Assembly: GCA_028583605.1 (NCBI GenBank) | Contig: CM053326.1 | Span: 33,324,431-33,388,430 of the forward strand | DNA: 64,000 nucleotides | Source of the DNA: Dastarcus helophoroides | Lineage: Eukaryota; Arthropoda; Insecta; Coleoptera; Bothrideridae | Direction: 5' to 3' | Shown: positions 46,493 through 56,400 of the stretch, in pieces | How positions within the stretch are numbered: position 1 is the first letter of the stretch | Layout: the number at the start of each line of letters is the position of its first letter | The notes under the pieces: generated by a model | Database searches by the model: none | What the model was told of the DNA's origin: nothing | What the model saw: only the letters and a program-made list of their open reading frames with translations | Program-made: the position numbers and the translations under genes

Positions 46493-47222
46493 GGCCGTTT
46501 TTAGAGTCACGCGGGTAGCACCCGTCACCCGCGCGCGGGTAGGCAGAATACATTTGTTTGCAGCAAGTTATTTAGAGTGGAACGGGTGACCGCGTGCGGG
46601 TGCGTCGCCCGTCGCGGGTGTCTTTTGCACCCGCGCCTACTCTCACGCCTCGCGGGCACCCGCTCGCGTGAGAGCCATTGGGACATATTATGTCTTTCAG
46701 TGTGACACGGGCCATTTGTTCATTTTTTCCTATGGTGTACAATCATGAATATTGAATATATCGAAACTGAAAACTTAGTTATTGACGGATTTGCTGTGCG
46801 CATGGGGAGGACACTTGGGGCAAGTAGTCAGACATTCAAGCTGAAAACTCATAGGATCCCAGACAAAGTGAAAATATTTTTATTAAGTACTGAAATGTTG
46901 GTGTGCTTTTTTAAAAAAACTGATCACTTGAGGAAACTACACCCATCTCATCAAAAGTTTAATTGTAACTTACACATTTTTTTTAATTTTCTTGAAACTT
47001 TTAAAGACCCTAACACACAGACATTGAGGCTATTAATGGATAAACTCTAAATTAATTAAGACAATAATAATTACTTTCATTTATACTTATAATATCTGCA
47101 TAACACCCGTCCGTTACCCGCGTGACTCTAAAAGGCAAAACAGAGAAAACTTTAGCGGGTGCTCAGGTTTAAAAAAAATCGCGCGGGTGACGGGTGCTAC
47201 CCGCGTGACTCTAAAAACGGCC
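46493..47222. mobile_element. 730-bp PIF/Harbinger-type MITE inside the Tc1 gene
   Basis: Perfect terminal inverted repeats begin GGCCGTTTTTAGAGTCACGC and continue through GGGTAGCACCCGTCACCCGC on both ends (at least 42 bp). A TAA duplication flanks it (46490-46492 and 47223-47225), the target-site type of PIF/Harbinger elements. Removing the element and one TAA restores continuous Tc1 sequence (CACAATAAGTGGACA). The ends are strongly CpG-rich, unlike the AT-rich surroundings, and the terminal motif recurs just inside the right end (ACCCGCGTGACTCTAAAAGG near 47120). Confidence 0.88.
46745..47050 (+). CDS. 101-residue frame inside the MITE, unrecognised
   Basis: ATG at 46745, stop at 47048-47050, with no internal break. 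Composition is protein-like (MNIEYIETENLVIDGF, then RIPDKVKIFLL and LRLLMDKL). It could be a remnant of the parent transposon's protein or a captured host exon. I recognise no domain, and without copies elsewhere it may be chance. Confidence 0.3.
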   Translation: MNIEYIETENLVIDGFAVRMGRTLGASSQTFKLKTHRIPDKVKIFLLSTEMLVCFFKKTDHLRKLHPSHQKFNCNLHIFFNFLETFKDPNTQTLRLLMDKL

Positions 47223-47313
47223 TAAGTGGACATAAGAACAGTGGAGTAAGGTAATTTGAAGTGATGAAACCAGAATCTCCACCTTTGGGAGCGATGGAGT
47301 GAAGTTTGTTTTG

Positions 47314-49010
47314 CAAATTTTGAAAAAAATTTAAAAATATTAAAAAAGGTTAAATTTTTGAGGTCTTCATTTTCAAAAAGAGTCGAAATTTTCATACAAA
47401 CATGAAATTTAAAAAGAAAAGTGATTTTCAAAAAAAATAATCAAAATGTTGGAAAGAGTCAACATTTCCAAAAAAATTCAGGAATTTGAAAGAATGAGAC
47501 GTTGTCAAAAACAATTCAAAATTTTAAAAAAATGAAATTTTGAAAAATACTCTAAAAATTCAAAAATAGCCTGCATTTAAAAAAATTCAAAATTTTCGAA
47601 GTCTAAATATTGAAGAAAAGCCAAAATTATGAGGAAAGTCGGAATTCAAAAAAAAGTCGAAATATTTGGAAAGTTAAAAGTTTTTAATAATTAATTTGTT
47701 TAATCGAAAATTTTCAAAAAATTTTTCAAACAGGTGACATTTTGAAAAAAGGTGAAATTTTGAAAAAGTCGAAATTTTAAAAAAGTTGAAATTTTAAAAC
47801 AGTGGTGCCTTCAAATAAACTACATTTTCAAAAAAGTAGGAATTGTTAAAGAGTAGAAATTTTGGGCAAAAATGTCGAAAATTTCAGAGGCGAGGTTTGC
47901 AAAAAAATCTTAAAATATTTTGAAATTTTTATAAAAGTAGGAATTTCTGCAGACTATTGGACCATAAAAAATCCAAAGTGTCAAAAACAGTGAACATTTT
48001 GAAAGTCAAAATTTTGAGAAAGAGAAAAAGTTGACCTTTGTGAAAAGAACACAAATTTTCAATCAAATCTGCAATTTTCAAGTCTAAATATTGAAGAAAA
48101 GCCAAAATTATTGGAAAAGTCGAATTTTTTTTAAAAGTCAAAATTTTGAAAAGATGATAATTTAAATTTTTTATGGAAAATGTTCAAAAACAAATAAAAT
48201 TTTTAAAAAGAATATGTCGGTATTTTGAAAATTGAATTTTCAAAAATCTTTTTAAAAGAATCACGAAAATATAGCAACAAAGTTTCAAAAAATTAACATT
48301 TCGAAAAATGTCGTAATCTAAAAAAATGAAATTTTCAAATACAGTCGAAATTTTGAAATATAGTTGGAATTTAAAAAAGTCAAAATTAAAAGAAGGTAAA
48401 TTTTCAACAACATTGAAATTTTGAAAAAAGTGAAATTTTGAAAACACTCAAGCCTTCATAAAACTACATTTTAAAAATAGTAAGAACTTTTAGAGTGCAA
48501 ATTTTGCAAAAAATTTCGAAAATTTCAAAGAAATCTAAACTTTAAAAGCTTCAAATTAAAAAATATTGAAAGTATCAAAAACACTAAACATTTTGAAAGT
48601 CAGAATTTTGAGAAAAAGTTGACATTTTTAAAAAGATCCCAAATTTTGATAAGTCGAAATTTTGCAAAAGTTTAATTTTTGAAATAAAATCGATTTTTTT
48701 AAAAAATCAACTTCAAAAAACTCGACATTATCAAAAATTTTTATTGTCAAGTTTTTAAAGAAATCTGAAATTTTCGACAAGTAAAAGTTTTGAAAATTGT
48801 ATAAACTTCAAAAAAGCAAAATTTTGTAGTCAAACATTTAAAAAACCGAAATTTTCAAAAATGTCGATTGTTGAATAAAAAAAGTTGAAATTTTGTGAAA
48901 AATTCATATCTTCACAAAAAGGCAAAATTAAATAGGTGAGAATTTGAAAAAATAGAAATTTTTGAAAAATGTCGAAATTAAAAAAAATCAATTCATTTAA
49001 AGAAAGTAGT
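47314..49010 (+). repeat. A-rich degenerate repeat with a ~480-bp direct repeat
   Basis: AAAAAGTCGAAATTTTGAA-type block. The landmark GTCTAAATATTGAAGAAAAG occurs near 47602 and 48083, and both are followed by CCAAAATTAT. Confidence 0.6.
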
Positions 49011-49620
49011 GGCCCTGGTAAAAGTAAGTGAGGTCGAGGGACGTACTAGCGAGTTTGTCTCATAATTTTAATCGACCTAAAAAAGTCGTCGTCCGGAATT
49101 AGCAAAATTACTTCAAATAACATCCGAAATATTTATATCAGTTTCAGATATTTTTTTACTTCTGATATCCGACAGTTTCGGAGCTCCATAACATCCCTAA
49201 TTGGAACTACGATCTTTGTTACAAAAATTTTATTTTCAAAAGATTTTGAAATTTATAAACATTTAATAACTCTCATTAATTCGTACAAACTTTGGCAGAG
49301 GATGTGTAACTCTACATGTGCCCCCAACATAGCTGTATCTGAGTTATAGAAAATGGGTTTTGGGTAAAAGGTTCTTTTTTAGTCCTCAAAAACATAAAAA
49401 TGTGACAAAAGTTTTGTAACATTTTTATAGAGATCCCCACAAGTGCCAGCACAGTACCCCGAACAAGATTAATTCCCCCTTGTTGGAAAATAAACTGCCC
49501 CTTGACTCATTTTACCCTTTTTTTGGCTATAAAGGATGATGGTTTTCGAATCCTGCTTTTAAAAGAGGGTAGGCAACTGTAACGGAATGATTATGTGACG
49601 TTTAATAAGGAATGGGACAA
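49011..49620. other. Intergenic sequence downstream of the MGA-like gene
   Basis: Non-repetitive, no coding frame recognised. Confidence 0.4.
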
Positions 49621-49854
49621 TGAAAATTCATTACAAAATAATTTTATTGAAATTATTTTAGATTAAAAAAGAACACTTAAATATTAACTTACGTCAAATA
49701 TCACATTTCATTATGAAGAAATATTTACACTTAAATGCACATTCTAAGAAAATATATGGACCTAACTATATACAATATTAAAAAGTAAATTAATTCTATT
49801 TACAGGTCTAATACTAAATAACGAAACATAACGAAACAGACTTTAAATACTGAA

Positions 49855-49860
49855 TTTATT
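49855..49860 (-). terminator. Candidate polyadenylation signal
   Basis: AATAAA on the minus strand, 127 nt past the stop codon of the MGA-like gene. A second candidate lies at 49643-49648. No transcript evidence is available to choose. Confidence 0.3.
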
Positions 49861-49986
49861 AGTTTAACATTTTTAAGTCTTAAGAAGCAAACAAGACAGA
49901 ACGTGCTAACAACACTATATAATAATAAAATATCACCCTTTAAGTAAGAGTTCAGCCCTACAGAAATAACTTTTTAAGTCAGGTAT

Positions 49987-50436
49987 TTATACAGATTCAT
50001 CTCCAAGACTTTCATTAATTGTTTTCATATCATCTTCACAGTCAACAAAGAAAAAACGTGGATTCTTAATAATGTCTTGCAAAATTGTCTCTTTTGGTGA
50101 AAGTACATCTGCATTCAAATCATCCTTTGAGATTCCCGCATTTTTATCAACAGACTCTTCTGACGTTTTTGCAGTAATGCCAGTTTCAACTTTTGTTTTT
50201 TCCATTGAGATCTGATCCGAGAGGGTTATATCCAGTTTAGATAACTGTGACATTTTATTGATATTTTTCTGATCTCGAATGAGTACCAGCTGTCCATGGG
50301 AAGTTTTGATTATTTTATATCCGGACAAAATCATTTGGCCTGAAGGCTTTTTTAATGCAATAGGAATGGTACGACCGAACATTTCAGCAGTACTTACTCG
50401 ATCTTTCGCACTAATTTCAGCTGTTGTACTGATGGG
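49987..50436 (-). CDS. MGA-like gene, last exon
   Basis: Encodes 149 residues, PISTTAEISAKDRVSTAEMF to NESLGDESV, ending in TAA at 49989-49987. The acceptor ACGTTCCAG at 50437 lies inside a frame that begins with an ATG at 50469; the intron before it is 59 nt. A short basic-hydrophobic block (GQMILSGYKIIKTSHGQLVL) may be a beta hairpin; the rest is acidic. Confidence 0.78.
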   Translation of the reverse strand, partial: PISTTAEISAKDRVSTAEMFGRTIPIALKKPSGQMILSGYKIIKTSHGQLVLIRDQKNINKMSQLSKLDITLSDQISMEKTKVETGITAKTSEESVDKNAGISKDDLNADVLSPKETILQDIIKNPRFFFVDCEDDMKTINESLGDESV

Positions 50437-53400
50437 CTGGAACGTATATGAGAGCAATAATACCCACATGATCTAAACTACTTGGTATAGGATACCTTGG
50501 CAGCTTCCGCTGTTGCTTGACCACCAGAAGACTGCTTTAATGCAAAAGCTACCGTAGCAGCATCAGTATTTAATGATTCTTTGACTGGGGCTGTCGATTT
50601 ATTTACTGATGCGCCGCTGGCGGGCTACAATGAATAACAAAAATAACATCGAAATAATTTTAAATTAGGTCTAAAGTACCTTCGCAACTTCCTCTGCCTT
50701 CTGCTTTGTTAAAATATTGGTTGGTATTTGCGATGAACTTGGGTTTGCCGTTTTATTAGGGGCGGTCTAAAAAAAATATCAGATGTAATGACATCTAAAT
50801 ATTCTACACTACTTCATAAAATACCTTGTCGCTCGTGTCAGTTTCTTCTTCATCAGAATCAAGAATTTCAATGGTTTCTTTTATAGTTTCATTGGGTGCT
50901 GAATTAAACTTTTGCCTAAATGATGAATATTCCGCTTGGCGACGCTCTGCTGGCAACTGCGCTATTAAGTTCATAAATTTAGCTAGATTATTTTTTTTCT
51001 TGGACACTAAACTTCTCTTCTCATCCATTAACATTTCTTCTAATTTTTTCAGGTACCCTATTTCACTCGCAGCCTGGAACAAACAGGCGCAATAAACAAT
51101 TTGTGTTAGCAACAACTTCATGATAAAAGGGAAAAGGAAAAGGCCAGGTTAAGAGTCATGGGGCCCGCTGCCCATGTGTGCAAATTAAGCGGCGCGCACA
51201 AACGTCAAGACGATCCCAAAACTTCTCTTACAGTTAATGTATTTTCTTACATATTAGATTCCAAGTGTTAAGACACGGCAGCCATTTTTATTAAGGTAAA
51301 TCAAGGTTCGCGTTCCAAACAAAGTAAATTTCACACGTTAGAGCAGCCTTTGTTGTGTTTTTTAATCTTTCTTGGTTTCAGGGGTCAAGATTTATATTTC
51401 AATTCAAATGTTCCCAAAATGTTTCCGGAAATCTAGAATTTTTTATCCATATATTTTTATTTGGATTTTTTCCTCAAACTTTCCTAATAAACATTTTCAC
51501 TTTACTATAACAAATTTACAAACCAAATGTAAAGTTTGGGTTCAACATCGACAATTTAACTTTGAAGTTTTAAGTGAAAAATTAACATTTTATATTTATT
51601 TATCGAATTTCGAGAAAAAATTATAAATTTCGGAAAAAGTTCAAAATGTTGAGCGATTTCTCGTAATTTGTTATTTTTCAAATTCCGATAAAAATTTGAA
51701 TTCTTTCAGCAATTTTTTTCCTTAGTTCAGTCCACTCGCAAGGAGTCAAGAAATTTGACTTTGGAATCAAAATTGGTAAAAATGTCAAAAAAAATGTTTA
51801 ATTTTTTTCCCGCAATTTGTATTGTTTAAAATTTTTATTAAAACAAATTGGAATTTTCCCGAAAAGTTTCTCTTTTTTCCGTTTAATCCATTTGCAAAGG
51901 GTCGAAAAATTTTATTTTAATATCGAAATTTTAAATAAAAACTAAAATCTTGAAATTTGAAATTCAGATTTTGCGAATAAGTCAGATATTCCAAAAAAAA
52001 CGAAATTACAAAGTAAATATTTTTAATCTCTAGTGTTTTCCTTAAATCTCAACGGTTTCCCAAAATTTCGGAAAATCTAAATTTTGAGAAAAAAACTAGA
52101 ACATTTTGAAATTCGAAATTTTTAAAAGTACACAAATTATCAAATTTTCGAAAAATGTCAAAATGTTAAAAAAAGTTGAAATTTTTATAACAAGACCAAA
52201 ATTAAAAAATAACTAAATTTTTGAAAAATAAGGAAATTTCTAAAAGAGGTAAACATTTTGAAAAAGTCACAATTTTGCATAAAGTGGAAATTCTGAAAAA
52301 AAGTGAAAATCTTATAAGTGGCAGTTCTTAAAGACCGAAGTTTCAAAGAAAAGTCAAAATGTTCAAAAAAAACTAGAAATTTTCAAAAAGAAAATCAAAA
52401 TTATTCAAAAAAGATAGAAATTTAAAAAAATCGAATTAATGAAAAATTTTAAAGCAGAGTGGAAATTTTCAAGAAAAAATCGTATTTTTAAAAAAGGGTG
52501 AAATTTAGTGAAACAGCTGAAATTCTGTAAAAAAAATCGCAATTTAAAAAATCGAAATTTTAAAAAAGGTTGAATCTGAAAAGAAGTAAAAAATTTGTAA
52601 TTTTTGAAAAGTCAAAATTTTAAAAGCTCAAAACTTTGCAAGAATCGAAATATTCAAAATATCGAGAATTAAAAGTAAAATTTTTCAAAAGAAGTCAAAA
52701 TGTAAAAAAAAATAAATCAAATTATTATTATTATTATGATGATTTTTTCCAACAAAGCCACCATTCTAATAAAGAAGCGAAGTTTTAAAAATGAATTAAA
52801 ATTTTAAAAAAGTCAGATTTTGGAAAAATTGGAAATTTTGGAAAAAATTAAAATTTTGAAATGTCGAAACTTTCAAAAGTCCAAATTTTCAACAACAAAA
52901 ATCCCAAGAGTTAAAAATCAAGACTTTCTCAAAGTAAGACAAAATTTACAAAAAGCCGAAATTTCGAGAAAGGCCGAATTTTTAGAAGAAATCAAAATCG
53001 ACAAAAAAAACTGGACTATTTCTTGACAATGTCGAAATGTTCACAAAATTCAAAACTTTGAAAGAGAACATTTTTTGAAATTTAGAAAGAAGGCGAATTC
53101 TGCGAATAATTTTAAAATGAAAAAGAAAAACGAAACTCGAAAAAAATAATCGAAATTATGAGAAAAAGACGCATTTTGAGGGAAAAGACGAATTTAAAGA
53201 AGAAAAAAATAAGAATTTTCGCACAGGAAGTCAAATTTTTAGAAAACCTTCAAATTTTGAATAGTCCCATTCTGAAAATAGCCGTTTTTGAGAAAAAATT
53301 GAAATGTTCACAAAATACAAAACTTGGATAAAGTGAAAATTTTGAAATTTAGAAAGAAGACGAGTTTTGCAAATAATGTTGAAAGTAAAAAAGAAAAACG

Positions 53401-56400
53401 AAAATAAAAAAAATAGTCGAAATTATGTGAAAAATACGAATTTTGTGGGAAAAGACGAATTTCCAGAAGAAAAAAACAGAGCACATGAAGTCAAATTTTC
53501 AGAAAATAGTCAAATTTTGAATAAGTAGTCAAATTTTGAAAATAGGCGTTTATAAAAAAGGACGAATTTTCAATAGAAAATCGATATTTTGAGAAAAAGA
53601 CGAATAGCGAGGAAAAAGTTGGGATTTCCAGAAACACAAAGAATTTGATTTTGAGATGAAGAAGAAATTTCGATAAATGAATTTCGAGGAGAAAATCTAA
53701 ATTTTCGAAAACAAAAACTAATTTTGAAAAAAATTTGAATTTCGAGAAAAAGATCGAAATTTCGACAAAAACGAATTTCGAGAAAAAGATCGAAATTTCG
53801 ACAGAAACGAATTTCGAGAAAAGGATCGAAATTTCGACAAAAAGACGAATTTTGAACAAAAATTCAACATTTCCAGAAGCCTTAAATGTCTGATTTTAGG
53901 TAAACATGAGAAAACATTTCAAGAGTCGGAAAATTGAGACACTAGAAGGTAGAAGTTTTCAGGAAAAATCCACCGTAATTTCGAGAATTTCGGTCAAAAT
54001 TTGAAAATTGAGGAAAAAAATTGAAATTTTTGAGAAAAAATCACATTTAAAGAAAAAAGTTGAATTTTGCAAAAAGTCGAAACTAAAAAAGCGAAATTTA
54101 AAAAAAATGGTTGAAATTCCAAAAAATGAGGACTTTAGAGGAAAAAGAAGAAATTTTGAGAAAAAAAAAATGGAAATTTCATAAAGTAAGTACAATTTTG
54201 AACATTATGAAAAAGATGAACTTCGAAAAAAGTTACATTTTCCATTATAACATACCAACATAAGGAATTCGATTGAGATAAACTCGAAATTTTAAAAATA
54301 GACGTGTTTTAAGTAAAATATTCAAAATTTTCAGAAAAAAGTTGAATTTAGAGGAAAAAAAATCAAAATTTTCAAAAAGAAAAACGCATTATGAAACAAA
54401 GCGAAATTCCGAAAAAAAAGATCGAAATTTCGAGGAAAAGTCAAAATTTCGAAAAATGCGTGAGATAAGTGGAACGAGAGGAACGCCCCACCATATCCAA
54501 TATTCTTCATGGTAGACTCTTATTGGTTGGAAACAGTATGTTTATCAATTTTATTTCAATTTCACTGCAGAAATGTTACATAAAATTAATAAATCTTGTC
54601 CAATATTGATATAAATGTCAAAATTTTGAGAAAAGTTGAAATTTACAGAAAGTTGAATTGAAAAAAAAACAGTTGAAATTTCCAAAGAAAAATTGTCTCG
54701 AAATTTTTGCCTTCTTACAAAATACATCCAAAAACCTTTTTCAAAATGTTTAAATTTTTATCAAAAGATTCGCCAAATTTTGAGGAAATGGCAAATTTTG
54801 ATACACAAATCGATTATTTTTGGTGACATTCGGATTTTAAAAAAAGCGAAATTTTCAGAAAAAGTTCAAATTTTCAGAAATGATGAAATTTCGAAAACAG
54901 GATTTTGAAATAAATATTAAAAATTTTAAGAAAGTCAGATTTTGATCGAAGAAGTCAAATTTTGAAAATAAATTCGAAATTTCAAAAGAAAAAACCAAAT
55001 ATTGTGAAAAAAGATGAATCTTGGGAAAAAAGTTGATACTTTGAGAAAATTACAAAATTTCAAATAAGGACGAATTTCGAAGAAAAAATGGAACTGTCTG
55101 GAAAAACTCCCTCAGTTGACAATTAATCTTGCGATTATTGATATACAAATCGTGTCCTCTGAAACCAAGAAAAATTAAAAACAACACTTGCTCTAACGCG
55201 TTTCGATAGCCAAACTATCATCTTCAGATGTCGAAATTGGTGAAATTTCTTCATTTGTCATAGCTCTGAGTTTCCAATCAAACTTTGTTATATCAAGGTT
55301 TTGTGAGTTAACGTTAACCGAAGTATGACTACTGTTTTTTTTAGGTTCATTACATTTTCAAAATTATTCCTTTCTGAAGCAAATTATAAGTACACCATAG
55401 CATGTAATGGAATTGCAGTTAATAAAATTAGGCTAAGCTGTAATATGATTATGATTAAATACAAATGTAATAGTATACTAGCGGATGACGTGTTCAAATT
55501 TGTAGTAACTGCATGTTATTAACTTATTGTTAATTTGCTACGAGACGACTAGTTCTCATGTTTGAGATAAATCTTAAAATTCAGAAATTATTCTGCAAAT
55601 TGTAAATCAGCCAGCGTTTAATGATTCTAGTTACTACCTTAATTAATGAGCTTTTGGGGAATATTGAACTTTTAACATGGCCAAAATTTTGCTTAAAAAA
55701 AACTGATAAATTAAAATTATTACCAAATGTGTTACATAGGCCATGTCATCTAGAACTTTCTCTAGTTCTTCTTTAGGTAAAAGTACGTTCCCCAAATTTT
55801 GCAAACGACATCTTACCAAGAATCTAGCTCGCATCGCCAGTCTGTCCACAAGGTATTCTTTCGTAATTCCCAGTTTTTCCAATATTTCCACGGTTATACC
55901 TCGAGTTTCGAAGACACCAAGCTTTGTACATATCTGCAAGTATAAAATATATTTAGAAATGAGGCTTCTATGTTAAAAAAAAATTAATTAATTGTTCAAT
56001 TTATACCATTTATTTAACAAAATATACATTATAAAGAAATCTCCGCAAATATTAAACGTAAAAATCTAAAATTTGGCACGTAGGTTCTTCATACGATAAA
56101 GAGATCCGCTAAGAAATGATTTTAAAAAATTTGGCCCCTAAGGGTGGCAATGTATATTAAATAATACATGTGATGAATTACTTCCAGCTTGCATGCCCTT
56201 TTGTAATTAAAGTTGCCCCCACCGACGTTAGTTGCACAATATATTTTGTTCTCTGCCAAACAAAGATTCCATTTCGATTGTATTATCCTTGCATATGAAA
56301 CAACTATAGCTGAAACTCAACTTATTTTCAAAAATTCAACTTTGAAATTGAAATTTCAAAACCTTGAATTCGTTTTATAAATTTCGAGTGTCTGCCAAAA

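Larger units (their letters stand above)
45703..47313 (+). pseudogene. Decayed Tc1-like transposon and transposase, split by a MITE
   Basis: A probable left terminus CATTAGTGGACAAAATTGTGG follows TA at 45701. The transposase remnant starts near 46094 (MIPKSKCVDWSPGKRF), has a stop at LC-stop-EGYTYQKMANRL, a frameshift near 46310, and continues through the second helix-turn-helix (DINDIVKSFGLQISECTIRR) to RTRTSKKKSYRID at 46489. After the inserted element, 47226 resumes with WT-stop-EQWSKVI-stop-SDET and FGSDGVKF, the catalytic-core start of Tc1 enzymes. The catalytic C-terminal part and the right terminus are absent after about 47313. Confidence 0.8.

Noticed and set aside
50437..50469. ATG at 50469 as start of a separate 160-residue gene
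   Set aside because: The first eleven codons lie in a 59-nt intron with a polypyrimidine tract and CAG acceptor. Joining from exon 6 in phase 0 is the simpler reading.
51074..51121. ATG at 51121 (MKLLLTQIVYCACLF) as a secreted protein start
   Set aside because: It looks like a signal peptide, but it is the polypyrimidine side of an intron ending TTCCAG at 51074. The rest is exon 4 of the MGA-like gene.
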